Positions 1-12,028 of a DNA stretch of 64,000 nt are shown piece after piece. The translations under genes and the position numbers were made by a program. Source of the stretch: Hemicordylus capensis (taxonomy: Eukaryota > Chordata > Lepidosauria > Squamata > Cordylidae); the NCBI RefSeq assembly GCF_027244095.1, contig NC_069660.1, forward strand, positions 56,063,834 to 56,127,833. The letters run 5' to 3'. Within the stretch, counting starts at the first letter, position 1. Every line of letters begins with the position of its first letter. The notes beneath the pieces were generated by a model. That model saw nothing but the letters and a program-made list of their open reading frames with translations, searched no databases and was not told the origin of the DNA.

Positions 1-743
1 AAGAATGTAGCGGTCCTTGAAACTCTGCACGAAGAATTTAGCGGTCCTTGACTCCAAAAAGTTTGAGAAACACTGCCCTAGAGCACACCCACCCAGGATT
101 GGACAACATGTATTCTTTTGTCCATCATGGATGTCACCCTCATCTGCAAAGAGGTGTGGTCTGCATATAGCCCAAGGGCAAGTTTCTGCCTATTTGTATC
201 ACCTCATCAAGCCATGTGTGTTTCTCCTAGAATCACTACCTGCATGTACTAGTGTCTTGGCATTGGCTATTCCATCTGCCCATGCCTTGGCCTTTGTGCT
301 CGTTCTGCTTCCAGCTTCCAGTTTAAACCTATATCCAGGTCCAATCTGTGCACGATGCTTGGGTGGATCAGGGAACTAGTCCTTTGAGATCAGACCACCT
401 TAACTTTTTCTGGCTTTTAGGCTTGCGAGTGGCATGCTTGCCTCTGCAACACACGTTCCTGCTTCATCTTTTGGAAGAGGTCCCTCAGCACCCACTGAGC
501 TTCAAGGGTGACAGACACCACTTTGGAAGGATTCAGGTATACCAACCAAATCCTCTTGCTCCTTGCTCTCTTTAAAGTCTAAAGCTGCTCTCTAAGACCT
601 TTTCTCTGGCCAGCCTTGAATTGATTTTAATTTGGAACTCAAGTTAAAATGCCTCTTGATGAGATTTAAATTAGTCTTATTAGTTTTATTCATCAAATTG
701 TATTGCTTAATTTGATTAATCAATCTTTTTGCATTCCTATACC
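1..743. other. Intergenic, nothing recognised
   Basis: AT-rich unique-looking DNA. The open frames here are short and lack homology or convincing splice sites. No repeat family was recognised. Confidence 0.5.
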
Positions 744-1671
744 CAGTGGCAGCTGGTGCTGATGCCACCGGGGGTGGTGGTGGGAGGCACCTTTAAGTGT
801 AAATTAGTAGGTGCTTACCTCCCATGCCGCCACACCTGAAAGCTCTTCCTAGCAGCAGCGCGCCACCCAGTAGGGATGTACAAACAGTTTTGACACTGAA
901 CGTGTTCGACATTGAACCACTTTTGTTCGACCATTCGGGGTCGAACTGAAACATCGCCTGTTCGGTCCGACCCCAAACTGAACACCCCTTGACTGTTTGC
1001 GGAGTTCACGGCCATTATTTATTTATTTATTTATTTATTTAAAAACAAAAACAAAAAACCTTTTTTCCCTTACCCCCTTCGGGGGAGTTGTTGGAGGTGG
1101 AGGGGGGTGTCTGCAGAGGTTCCCCTCCCCCCGCCAGCCTCCCTTCATGCCTATACCTGCCGCTTGGCTGGCTCTTTGGCCCATTCGGGACTTCCCCCTC
1201 TGGCACAGTGGCCATTTTGGAGGCCACCACACCTGTGCAATTGGCCCCTGCGTGGCCTAGGTTTTTTTTTTTAATGTTCGCGAAACCACCACCCCTTACT
1301 GAACCGGGGGTTTTGAGGGGATCCCGGACCAAACTGGCCCAGTCCAGTTCGGGTCCAGTCTGCACTCAAACTGAACCAGACCAACCAGTTCCATGCACAC
1401 CCCTACCGCCCAGCACCCACTCCGGTAGAGAGTCACTCTGACTGCCCCTCAGCTGGCAAAAGCCATTTCAGTAGCCAGCAAATGGCCTCCACATATGTGT
1501 GGAGGCCAGCTGAGTGGCGGAGTCGATTCTCTGCTGCAGTGGGTGCTGGGCAGGTGGCGCTGCTGAGAAGAGCATTCAGGTGCAGCAGTATGGGAGGTAA
1601 GCACCTACTAATTTAGTCTTAACAGTGCCTCCCGCCACCTCCCTGGAGGTACCTGTACCAGCTGCCACTTG
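744..1671. mobile_element. Foldback hAT-type element, split by a second one
   Basis: The ends are inverted copies: CAGTGGCAGCTGGT at 744 and ACCAGCTGCCACT at the right. The arms continue inward as GAGGCACCTTTAA and AGGTGCTTACCTCCCAT, answered on the right by ATGGGAGGTAAGCACCT. Flanks cctatacc and cttgtacc agree at 6 of 8 bases, fitting an old hAT-type target-site duplication. A second element (871-1405) sits inside the left arm. No transposase frame is visible. A related arm sequence recurs at 10.68-11.16 kb. Confidence 0.75.
871..1405. mobile_element. hAT-type non-autonomous element, TAGGGATGT family
   Basis: It begins TAGGGATGTACAAAC and ends GCACACCCCTA, an inverted pair. Flanks ccacccag (863-870) and ccgcccag (1406-1413) match at 7 of 8 bases, the length hAT transposases produce. 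It is inserted in the foldback element at 744-1671. The interior includes an (ATTT)n run and a GGCCATTTTGGAGGCC palindrome shared with the element at 13022-13687. No transposase is encoded. Confidence 0.85.
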
Positions 1672-3550
1672 CTTGTACCTGACTACCTTTAATAAACCTG
1701 ATTTCATTGTATCCCAATCTCTGTCATCATTCCCAGACTAAAGCTTTGCACAAACTTAATATTGTAATGAATTGCTCCCTCTAGATTTACTGATCCCCCA
1801 CACACACCCAAATTAGTCAGGGTTGGTTAGCCAATATCCCAGAGCAGTTTCATTAACACTTGCCACTGCCGTGTTGTGACTGAAGGGGAAAGAGGCCAGC
1901 TGAGGAGATGGAACAGCTGAGCTCTTCACTTGTGTTACAGGTATTTGGAGTCCTGCAAAAACATAAGCATAGATGATACTGTGATGCAATTGTATCTTGT
2001 CAGAGTCAAGGCCACCATTCTTCTTTAACTACAAAGCATTCTGGGAAATCCTATTCCCACTTCCTGCCATGTCATTAGGAGTAAGAGGTGCCAAACAACC
2101 TATGGCTTTGGCATTTTATTGCAGCAATTGCATCTTGTGGGACTTGCCTGCTCTTAGGCTCATCTGGCAGAAAAAGAAAAGGAGTAGAAAGGCACAGGAC
2201 AGGTTAGGAAATAGAATTCTGGTAACAAGGTCATTAACACTATTGGTTCCTGACTTGTCCTTCCTGAACTAGTGCTGCTACTCTTTCAGAAGGGTTGGAT
2301 AGAGAAAGACCATTACTTCTTTGGGTATATTAATTCATTTAAATGGCATGCAAATTTAAAATCTCCCACTGTTTTTGTACTTGATGGGACTGTATACAAG
2401 TGGGTTGTTTGGTAATGAGTGAAGACTCTCTCCTGCTGCTAGTTTTGGCAGGTCCAGCTAATTTAAATGTTAATATCATGTGACTAGTTCCTTTCCCCTG
2501 CTGTGTTTTGAAATAATCATGAGCAAGACCTAAATAAGCTGCAATTCCCTCTCTAATTACACCCTTGCGCACCTTTCATTCATGCCTTTCATTGCTTAGT
2601 TGGGATGCTGGATAAAAGTGTGAGCAATCCACAAGGCAGGACTTTATTTTGAATTAGCTGCCAAAGCAGCCCTTTCCACTCATTCCACATTTCAACTGCG
2701 TTGCCCATGAACAGCCATTTTATGATTTATAGATGTTCTGGAGATGGTTAGGAAAATCTTTCAAAAACAAGATGCTAAGACCAAACTGGCCTTTTGGGAG
2801 TGGGACCAGACCTAAACAAAGATCTGACTACTTACCACAGCCAGTCCACTAATGAGGTGCAATGAGGCAGACACCTCAGGCAGCAGATTGGCAGAGGCAG
2901 AAAATTGGCTGGCTCCACTGGTCTGCTGCATCCAGCCACCTGCCTCACTTCATTCACAAGTGAATGGCTGCCCCTAGTCACCACCAGTGGCAACAGCAGT
3001 GGCACTGCTTCCACCATGTAACCACTCTTCTTTCCCCTACCTGTCCACTCCTTACAAGGCAGGGAGTGGAGTGACAGGAAGTGTGGAGTTCTCTGCACAC
3101 TTCCTTCCACTCTTTTTTCCACCCCTTGCCTTTTGAAAAGGCAGCGGACAGGATGGACAAGGAGGAGGAGGAGGAAAATTGGAAGTGGTCACTACTGCAA
3201 GGTTCAGTGGGTTGTAGTGATTGTTGGGGGATTGTTGGGGATCAAGGGTGGGGAAAATTGATATGTGTCATGTTCGGTGTGCCATGGGTGGAAGTGGGGG
3301 GAGATGAAAGGGGTAAACTTACTACATTGACTCAGACACAAGCACTTGGGCTGGGCCTGATCCTTACAAATTGGCTACCACTGGTGTAGCTGCAGGCCTG
3401 CAGGGTGTGTGTGTGGGCGGGGGCAGGGACCATTTAACAGTTGCATTTGTCCTTATCTGTATGGGTATATCCGGCATCATTTGTATTTTCCGGAACTATA
3501 TTGTTCAGCAGAGTTATGGGAAAGTCACTATAGATCAGACAACGATTGTT
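1672..3550. other. Intergenic, nothing firmly recognised
   Basis: 1672-2830 looks unique. The stretch 2832-3380 is richer in GC and in short CT/GA runs and may be an old unclassified repeat, but I saw no terminal repeats or coding homology. Confidence 0.4.
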
Positions 3551-4300
3551 CTTGTCACAGCAGCCAATGCAATGATTTCAAAACAGGAGAGATATGGTCT
3601 CTCCAAGATATTCCAGAGCTCAACCTGGCTTCCAAATTTCGTTCTAAGTGGCCTTTCTGGACTACATTCAAAGGCAGCCCTACAAAGAGAATATTACAGT
3701 AGGCAAACCTAGAAGTTACTAGGATGTATATCACTGTTTTAAGTTGATTATCTTCTAGAAATTGATGCATATCAGCCCAAACAAATAAAAAACCCAATAC
3801 CTGGTCACTTCCTTAGTCTGAGGTACCGATGAGAGACCTGGATCCAGAAACTCTCCCCTGTTCCTTCTGGGGAAATGTAACACCCTCTAGAGCAGGGGGG
3901 CCTATTGCATCCTTCAAATTGTGAATTCCCACAATGAATACCTCCATCTTGTGTGACTTCACTTTATTATCCTTCATCCAACTCATTATTGCCTGTTGGC
4001 AGCAGTGTTGCCTCTAACAGGGATTCCCAAATGTTGTTGACTACAACTCCCAGAATCCCCAAGCAAAAGCCATCGCAGCTGGGGATTCTGGGAGTTGTAG
4101 TCAACAACATCTGGGAATTCTTGTTAGAGGGAACACTGGTTGGCAGGCATTTAGATAGGCCATACTATTATCTGATGATGGTGCCATGGAGAAATAGATG
4201 CAAGTGTCATCAACATACTTAATAACAAGCTGCATCAAATCTCCTTATAATCTCCACTAGCAGTTTCACATAGATGTTACAAAGCTTTGGAGACAGGCAT
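3550..4300 (-). mobile_element. L2-clade LINE fragment (reverse transcriptase 3' part)
   Basis: Minus-strand translation gives L2 signatures such as LVTSRFAYCNILFVGLPL and WRDHISPVLKSLHWLL, the region just after the reverse-transcriptase palm. The fragment continues to about 4300 with L2-like DNA (matching 42.3-42.5 kb) and is split by the hAT element at 4003-4138. It is truncated at both ends. Confidence 0.8.
4003..4138. mobile_element. hAT-type palindromic MITE, CAGTGTTCC family
   Basis: A 136-bp near-perfect palindrome beginning CAGTGTTGCCTCTAACAGGG and ending TTAGAGGGAACACTG. The 8-bp duplication gttggcag is perfect on both sides (3995-4002 and 4139-4146). The centre carries the facing GACTACAACTCCCAGAATC / GATTCTGGGAGTTGTAGTC arms. 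It interrupts an L2 fragment, so it is younger than that L2. Relatives lie at 26143, 39217 and 42083. Confidence 0.93.
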
Positions 4301-5870
4301 GAAGGACAGTTTTCAGTGGCATCCCCATAGCAACCATAAGGAACACACTATGACCCTGAGAGTCTTTCTTCCATAACTAGTTTATGGAGACTACTCCAGA
4401 ATTCTACATCTCTAACAGTAGTCAGCAACCAATCTCTCTTCCAATTTGTATTCATTAGTTTTTGTACTTGCAGTTTTTGAAACCAAAATAGATATTCCCA
4501 CAGTATTGTGGAACAGCCTTCTTTTCCATTTGTAGAGTACAATTATGTTCCCCTTAACCTTTACTTTCTAAACGTAATGACTCAAAGCTCTTTTAATCTC
4601 CAATATTGATATTCTTTGCACTTCTTCTAGTTTGAAGTTAGCATTCTTCATCTAAACTGAAGACAGAGTGTATTGCATCCAAAGAAGTTGCTATATGAGC
4701 AAAAGGCATTTCTCTACTTACAGGGAGTTATTCGCACATGGCTTCATGCTACAGGGTAAATGTTAAGCGAGGCCACTTTGAAGTACACTCATGGCATTGA
4801 GGGAAGCAGCCCCTCCCTTCTGCTCTCGGGTTTGCTTTTGATGCAAGTTCACATCTTTTCCTTTGTGTTTTCGTTCTAGCTAATGGTGATGGGGGAGGGG
4901 AGTACTGAAGAGCTACATTTACATTTGTAAAGAGAGTATCCTTCTTATCATGCTAATTATTCTAGTCAGTGCCTATTCCTATTTACTCCGGCCTTTTCAG
5001 AAAAAGTAGCTGAAAACCAGCATTTAAAAAAACCTGGAAATACCTTGAGATAAGCTAGAATTCTCAAGACAAAGCCTGACATGTGTGGAGTGGGTCCAAA
5101 GATCTTGAAGCAATTTCAGGGTAAGTTTGGCTGGTGTGTGAATGCACACACACTCTCCTGAAGGAGATTCAGGGTAGAAGCCTTGTGTGAAAAGCTTCCA
5201 GGAGGCAGTTGTTGATTCTCTCTCTACCCCCATCTGCCAGTTTTATCAGACTAGCCCAAGAAGATTGGGGGACTGTCCAGGGAAGCTTTTCTGGAGGCTA
5301 CAGACAGGGAGCTACCGATGGTAGGGAATTCTGCAAATTCTTCTTCAGATCTAGAATTTGCCAGCATTCTGACTGGGGCATCACCAGTGTTTTGTACCAT
5401 GTTAACATACTCTTTTCCTTCCTAGAAATACCTCCATCTAATAATCTATGCATAAAATTTGCCTTCTTTGCAGCTACACCACTTTAAAGGCTCATTGTTC
5501 TCTTGTCCAAGATTATATTATTTTCAATTGGTGAGTTCCCAGCCATGAATGATGCCATATTATTTGATTTCCCCAAAAAGCATGCTCTTATATTTTATAC
5601 TACTGAATTATAGGACTGAATTTAAATCTGTTTCTGCTACTGAAGTTCATGATATCCCAGTTTTTCCTGCATAATTTTCTGATTCTGTCTCTATTAATGT
5701 GGCAACCCAACATCATCACACACTCCTACATACTGTCATAAGGTCACTGAAATAATGGAATAAAATAGATATTAAAACAGATTCCTGAGTTAACCTGACC
5801 AGTCCAACATATCCCTGAGCTCAGAGCTTAAGCTATGCCAGAGCTCAGTCCTTGAATACATGATGTAATC
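4301..5870. other. Intergenic, nothing recognised
   Basis: Unique-looking AT-rich DNA. Both strands were checked for coding homology and terminal repeats without success. Confidence 0.45.
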
Positions 5871-5875
5871 GGAGG

Positions 5876-6400
5876 CAGAGCGATCATTGGGCAAATGGGT
5901 TCAAAGAACCTGGGCCACCATCAATCAGGGTCTGCACCTTCTGGCCCTGACATGCCCCCAGCATCTGATGTCAGACACTCGGGTGCTGGTTTAGCTCCTG
6001 AGTGGGGGCCGTGCAGCCCCCATTCAGGAGTTAAATGGCTGCTGCATTTGCGGCACAGCCAGGAGCAGCTCATCCCTGCCTTTAAGGGACGGCCTTTAAG
6101 GCAGGGAAGAGCCGCTCCTGGCCGCACCGCGAATGCAGTGCTGGCCCCAACCTAGCTCCCAAACGGGGCCATGCAGCCCTGTCCGGGAGTTGGATGGCCA
6201 ATGCTGTGTTTGCGGCATGGTCAGAATCAGCTCTCTCCTGCCTTTAAGGTGTTTGCAGCACCAGCCAGACTCTAACTCCCGAACGGAGTAGTGCAGCTCA
6301 ATTTGCGAGCCAGACCATGCCCCCCGCGTCTAAGACGTGGGGGGCAGGGTGAGCGGGGCCGCTGCCGTGGCCGGACATGGGCTGCTGGTGGTCTGGTTCT
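5876..6400. repeat. GC-rich foldback element, unclassified
   Basis: A GC-rich island with a strong hairpin centred near 6088: AGGAGCAGCTCATCCCTGCC is answered by GGCAGGGAAGAGCCGCTCCT. Outer sections repeat imperfectly (CATTTGCGGCACAGCC, GTTTGCGGCATGGTC). The left edge contains GGTTCAAAGAACCTGGG, the complement of the right part of the hAT element at 28470-28620, so this may be a longer relative. No target-site duplication was identified. Confidence 0.5.
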
Positions 6401-6570
6401 GCACCTGGATGTAATGAAAAAGGGAATGTATCTGAGCTTGGACAGAATTCATTTACATTACCAATGTTGAACTGCAGCCTGAGCCCAAACGTGGGATTAT
6501 GGAGCAGGGCTTCTAAGTCAGAGAGTGTAACTTCTAGGCCAATTTGTGTCCTTGCGCATCACATAGAATA

Positions 6571-6690
6571 GGGCTGCTCTTTGGCCCTCCTGCAGATGTT
6601 GGACTACAATCATCCTTAATGAACAGCCACTATGTCTGGGAATTAACAACAGCTGTAGGGGTGAAGTTGTGCAGCCCAGACATAGAACTC
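6571..6690. repeat. Degenerate short foldback (MITE-like)
   Basis: Edges GGGCTGCTC and GTGCAGCCC face each other, with the GATGTTGGACTACAA arm typical of the hAT-type MITEs in this window. It is too eroded for a target-site call. Confidence 0.4.
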
Positions 6691-6699
6691 ATACTGACC

Positions 6700-6887
6700 T
6701 AGGGTTGCCAGCTTTTTCAATCAGCTCCTGTAGCTGTCCTTAAACAGCAGTTTGACTGACAAAAATTAGCAGTGGATCATGTGTAGTTCAAAACCATGAA
6801 TTTGCCTGCTGATTACTGCCACTCAAGTCCCTGTTAAGAGTACAGAAGCAGGTCATATGTTTATTTTATGGCTAGTTGGCAACTCTA
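6700..6887. repeat. MITE-like element, TAGGGTTGCCA ends
   Basis: Begins TAGGGTTGCCAGC and ends GGCAACTCTA, an imperfect inverted pair matching the termini of the element at 18353-18627. The flanking 8 bases do not match, so the insertion footprint is lost or the ends are misplaced. Confidence 0.45.
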
Positions 6888-8430
6888 ATTGGCACTGTCT
6901 TTTCTAGTTTAAGTAGTAATTTTTCATGTGGTTTTGAGTCTAACATTTACTTAAAATCCCAACACACTTTAAGTTTTAGATCAGTTTTGTTACCTTTTCC
7001 CAGAAAGCCAGTATCTTCTCTTTAAAAGGGATATCAAATTAATCTGCCATAATCTAACTTTGGTAAGGGCATGCTGTTTCACATTTCATTTTCTTTCATT
7101 TTCCCATTCAATTATTTCTTTCAGTTTTGAGAAACAGTCCTTGCTGCATGTGTCTGTATTTTTGCCCATAAGGTGTGTAGTTAGCAATTTTCTGGGACCT
7201 CCACATTAGCTAACGTTTGGGTGCCTGCATTAGACCAATTATTCCCATTATGACAGGTCACAAGAATCTCCATAGAGAGGCGGCTGCATGGAAAAAAGTG
7301 ACAACGTAGTGCACAGTGCTAATGGGGTGACTTTGCTGAGAACTGACAGGCTGGCTGTGAAAAGTAGTCGCTTCCTTTCGTAATGAAAATGTTGTGACCC
7401 ACTGTATCAGTCAGCAACTCATCTCGGAAGAGAGCGACCCTGTGAAGAGAAGATCATTTTCCTGGTTAGGCAGCTTGTTTAAAAATTCATTTGAAAGAAT
7501 CAAGCTTTGCAGCAGCTCTAATAAGCAGGCCTGATTAAGCTGCAGAGCAATAAGTCTAGGTCCCAGACAGGGAAGGAAACTAGCTCTTTAGTTGAACAAT
7601 TTGTCCCCCAGTTGACAAACTGCTGAGCTCAGCAATTAATAAGCTCTGAGGTTAGAGGGGGAAATGCAGCCCTGCCTTCCTGCAGAGCCTCAAAGAGCTC
7701 CCAGCCAATCGCAGGAAAGAAGCGGAGAAACTCTTTGGCCGGAGGCCAGTTGTTGCCAGCACTGTTGTCTGCTGCATTTCTTTGTTTGCTGTGTAACAAG
7801 AGCATCAGATACAGGAAGATGTTATCAAAGAGCAAATTTTAGCCTTAGGGACACAGCCTCAAGAGAAACAGGAAAATGTCTATGTAACTATCAGCAGAAA
7901 ACAGCAAGAGAAATTGTTGGAAATTCTCTGTGGTGAGAGAATCCCTTTCTCAATATAGCAGAGTGCACAGAGGCACAACACAGCGGTAGATTAGTTAGGC
8001 ATGGGGGTGTGTGCTGAGAGTAAAGTAACTTGGAGCCAATTCATAGTTTCAAATCAATATAAAAGGCATTTATTAAGGAACTCCATTCTAGATAGGAAAG
8101 TGAGGATTTAGGATCTCTAATCTATCTATCTAGGTGGATGCAGATAGATTCCGCATCCTCTCTGCACATATGGTGCAGGGAGAGAAACTTTCCATGTTGC
8201 AAGGTAGGCGGGCAGGTAGCAAGAGAGAGAAGGAGGAAGGAAGTTGAATCCCTGAGATTAGCAATCTACATTTCAAAGGGATAGCATCAGAGCAGTAGAG
8301 AAGGGATGACAAATATCATGACCCTCTAGACCTCTGACTTACTAGTCTGTCCTCCACTGTCTGAGGCAAGAGACAGCGCAAAGTCCTTTAACTTTCCAAC
8401 AGAAATCATACAATGCAACCACAAAGGATA
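6888..8430. other. Intergenic, nothing recognised
   Basis: No coding homology or transposon termini seen. 7630-7940 has overlapping open frames on both strands with no family resemblance. Confidence 0.4.
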
Positions 8431-8623
8431 ATTCAGCCAAGGCATCTTTATCTCGCCTCCAACTCCCGAGTTGCAGGGGAGCAACAGGAAGAGAGAGGGC
8501 ATGCCTTCATCTCTTGCCTGTGGACTTCTCAGAGGCACTTAGTGGGCCACTGTGTGAAACAGGATGCTGGACTGGATAGCATTGGACCTGATCCAGCAGG
8601 ACTGTTCTGATGTTCTTATTTGG
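8430..8623 (+). mobile_element. CR1 LINE 3' end fragment
   Basis: Contains the CR1 3' segment GAAACAGGATGCTGGACTGG and GATCCAGCAGG, ending in the TTCTGATGTTCTTA tail. The same segment, in reverse, starts the CR1 copies at 32408, 35820 and 49768. Severely 5'-truncated. Confidence 0.85.
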
Positions 8624-9409
8624 GAAACCCAAGGAATTCCATAGATTTCAGTGTAGCAGCCTACCAGGACAGATAGTGAGAATCAAGTTTTTGTCCCACA
8701 ATGGTCCTTACATAAATGCTCCAGCGCTTGGAGCTTCTACACCTCTTGTCTTGTTTTTCCACCACCTACTATGGTGGGGTGGCCAAACTGAAGCTATTTA
8801 TTGTGACTGGGGTTGATGGGAATTGTAATCCAACAACAGCTTCAGGTTCGCTGCCACTGTGCTATGGCATGCAAAAGATGCAAATGAAGGAGGTCTCCCT
8901 CCCCGCTATCTGCCCTGTTACCTAGCCTATTTTCAAGCTTCCTATATTTTCAGATTGTATACAATGGCACAACAGCCACCCGAATTGCTGGGGGATGTAT
9001 AGGCCACAAGCAAATGTGTAGTGGGCCCTTCCTCACATTTTGAAACTGACCAGGACTGTTCTTGGCATTTATCTGAGCTATGGCTGCTCTTTGCAGCTGC
9101 CCTCCCACTTCCAGCAACATCTGAAATCCAGATATTTGCCAGCCCTTCCAATTTCTCCAGTTTGCTTCCAAGATCAAGCCAGTCATCAGACTTATAGCTG
9201 GTTTTTATTCCTTTGACGCAGGGCTTAATGTGAACCAGATTTCACTAGAATACAAACTCCAACCCGGTTTTCAGTGCCAAGGTTCATCCGTGGGACAAGA
9301 AAAGTAATGATACTTCTGATCTTGTGCAGAGTACCTTTCCATCACCACTTAACCACAGACAGTTCCAAAAAATGTCAGTGTTGACCCACAATATTATGCT
9401 GCCTGGAGC

Positions 9410-9560
9410 ACACTTTGTATTTCCCTTCCCTTCCTTTCCCCCTCCTTCTTGGTTTTTCCATTCAAACCCTCCCCTACAATCCTTCTTTCCTTCCAAATCT
9501 CTCCCACTTTCTTATTCCCCCCCCCCACTGTTTTGAAGGGAAGAGGAAATACAAAGTGTA
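9410..9560. repeat. Short inverted-repeat unit, about 150 bp
   Basis: ACACTTTGTATTTCCCTTCC near 9410 is answered by GGAAGAGGAAATACAAAGTGT at about 9540-9559, enclosing a CT-rich centre. It resembles a MITE, but no flanking duplication is evident. Confidence 0.5.
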
Positions 9561-10137
9561 GTGCTGTTCTATCTTCCAACCTTTGCAGGTTATCTATGCA
9601 AGAGGTGTTGGGTGGACTGCTGGCTGCTATTGAGAACTGCCCCACAGTCTGCTGCCTGAAATAGCCCACTTCATCCTGCTTCATGGTAGGGCTGGCCCTA
9701 ATAAGGGCAGAGCTTCCAGATTTGATAATCTGGCTTCCAAGCAGTCATATGCCCCGGGACTTCTGTTAAAGGCTGTCACCAGCTTTCCTGGAAGAGACTT
9801 TTATGCTGTTAAAATTTTATACAAGACATTCAGCAAGTATAGTTTTTCTTGCCATGGTACTGCAGTGACGGAGAAAGCAGTACTTGAACTCTTCACTGTC
9901 AAATACACTAAGCCCCTGTCAGGAAATGAGGTGGTAAATCTAATGAGGAAAGTGCAGCTGGACAGCCAGAATTTATTCATCAGATCATCAGCATCTGTTT
10001 CCCTCTCTACTCTCCCCCAGACTTAAAGTGACAGAACTATGTATTCTTTCTGAAATCCAGTTAAGGAATAATAATAATCTTCCAGCAATCCCTGCCCATA
10101 ATAATCACCCCTCCAGGTTACACAGTCTTGGGCACAC

Positions 10138-10347
10138 TGTTCTATTATATCTAGTAATATTTTATGTTGTGCTATTGAGAAGTTTGTCCCAGTGGGGAAC
10201 ATCCTGTAGAGAATGTGGGGGGTGGAGGAGGAAAAGGGAGGGGAAGGGGAAGGAAAGGAGGATGACAAAATGTTGTTTCTGAATAAACCATTAGTTAAAT
10301 CTACACAATATTTTCTTTGTGTTTGTGAGGGAAACAACAATAAAATA
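10138..10347 (+). repeat. 5' LTR of the Gypsy fossil
   Basis: Aligns with 17681-17886 through shared blocks such as TATCTAGTAAT, CTGTAGAGA, GTTGTTTCTGAATAAACC and TTTCTTTGTGTTTGTG. AATAAA lies inside, as expected for the R region. No convincing flanking duplication. Confidence 0.88.
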
Positions 10348-10675
10348 TCTGGTGATGAGATTTTGAACCAGCTAAGCATGTGAGCCTGCAAAGTTTGTGA
10401 ATGTTCCTGCAACCTCATTTCATTGCATTACTGGGCCTGCATTACTGAACTGCTTTCTACTATCACAGCTCCTGATTGTTTTTTCCATCTTCCTGACATA
10501 CACAACCCCTGAAAGTATACTTTTTTCTTCTCAGTCCTGGACTCAGTTGTTCACTGGATGCCCACTGCAACATGGCTCAGATCCAACCACCACCTTTTTT
10601 CTTGCCCACCCTACGAGAACCTGTTCTTCCCTAGAAACAATGGAGGTCCTGGTTCTGCAGTTACCTCCTCACTAG

Positions 10676-10743
10676 CAGCAGCTGGTGCGGGGGCTGCCGG
10701 AGGGCGGCAGCGAGAGGCACCTTTAAGAGTAAATCAATCAGTG
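10676..10743. repeat. Half copy of the foldback arm
   Basis: Carries CAGCAGCTGGTGC...GAGGCACCTTTAAGAGTAAA, the outer arm of the family at 744-1671 and 10756-11162, then stops at GTGCTTA where the full foldback region begins. Either an end fragment or the stump of an element into which the next one inserted. Confidence 0.6.
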
Positions 10744-10755
10744 CTTAAATAAAAT

Positions 10756-11162
10756 CAGGGATCTGTATGGTGAGGAGCAGTAGCGGCCAGCACTGGCAGT
10801 GCCGGGGCTGCAGTGAGGCACCTTTAAATAGTAAATCAATTGGTGCTTACCTCCTCTCTTGCTGCACCTGAATGCTGGTTGGAGCAGCAGCATGCCACCC
10901 AGCATGCCGCCCAGCACCCCGTGCAGCAGAGGATCACCTCCACCACTCACCTGGCCACCGGTGGGGCTCTGTGAAGGCCAGGTGAGAGGTAGAGGTGATC
11001 TCCCACTCCAGGGGTGCTGAGCAGCGTGCTGCTGCTCCGAACAGCATTCAGGTGCAGCAAGAGATGAGGTAAGCACCGATTGATTTACTCTTAAAGGTGC
11101 CTCGCTGCAGCCCCGGCGCTGCCCGTGCCGGCCGCTACTGCTCCTCACCATACAGATCCCTG
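10756..11162. mobile_element. Long foldback element, about 160-bp inverted arms
   Basis: CAGGGATCTGTATGGTGAGG at the left is exactly inverted at the right; a 26-nt stretch (10752-10777 versus 11141-11166) is a perfect inverted pair. Arms then continue through GCGGCC, GAGGCACCTTTAA, GGTGCTTACCTC and CTCTTGCTGCACCTGAATGCTG for about 160 bp. CAG...CTG ends suggest hAT type, but the flanking 8 bases do not match well. It sits within the Gypsy fossil, so it is younger. Confidence 0.75.
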
Positions 11163-11774
11163 ATTTAGTTTCAGCAACACAGAAGATTATATCGTTTCAT
11201 TGCCTAGGCCCTGAAGGCCAGATAATATATAATCATTTGCTCTTTCCTCCCTTTTAGGAAGAGAATGCCAGTTCCTATAAAGCAGCCCTTCAAGGTCATT
11301 TGAACCCTACTTTGATCATTTCAACCCTACTTTGAATGTGATTGCTGAATGTTACAAATTCTATTCTAGATCCCAACTGCCTGGTGAATCTATCAATCTA
11401 TCGATCAGTATGTCACAGCATTGCATGCCTTAAGTGTAACCTGTGAGTTTGCCAACTTTACTGATGAAATGATCAGGGATCAGATTTTTATGAACACAAA
11501 CTGCATGAAAACTGCTACTGGAGCAGAAATGTACCTTGGATAAAGTTATAGAAATGGCTAGGAGGGTGGAAACTGCTCTTCACTGTGCCAAATCACTCTC
11601 TTTGGTACCCCAAAACCAACCTCCTGAAATCCAGGCTGGTCTAAATCCTTTCAAACCCAATCTTCTCATATGGCACTGCCCCAGAACGTGGCAGCACAAG
11701 AAAGGAGGAGCTACCAATGCAACTGATATGGAGACTCTGCCCACAAAGCCAATTTTGCTCAGTGTCCAGCCAGC

Positions 11775-12028
11775 TAATGGCACAGCAAGGAAGTAACTTG
11801 CCTAGCGAGCAAGAGATTGCCAGTTCGAATCTCCACTGGTATGTTTCCCAGACTATGGGAAACACTTATATCAGGCACCAGTGATAGAGAAAGATGGTTA
11901 AAGGCATCATCTCACTCTGTGTGGGAGATGGCAAGAGTAAACCTCTCCTCTATTCTACCAGAGAAAACCACATGGCTCTGTGGTCGCCAGGAGCTGACAC
12001 CGACTCGACAGCGCAACTTTACTTTACC
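11775..12028 (+). repeat. Sauria-type SINE (tRNA-derived, Bov-B-like tail)
   Basis: A tRNA-like head (GGCACAGCAAGGAAGTAACTT, B-box-like GTTCGAATC) is followed by the body with CAGACTATGGGAAACAC and a 3' end GACACCGACTCGACAGCGCA resembling the Bov-B LINE terminus, which is how such SINEs are mobilised. It is inserted in the gag-side region of the Gypsy fossil. Confidence 0.88.

Noticed and set aside
10023-10418. 131-residue minus-strand open frame
   Set aside because: It runs antisense through the 5' LTR of the Gypsy fossil and has no family features.
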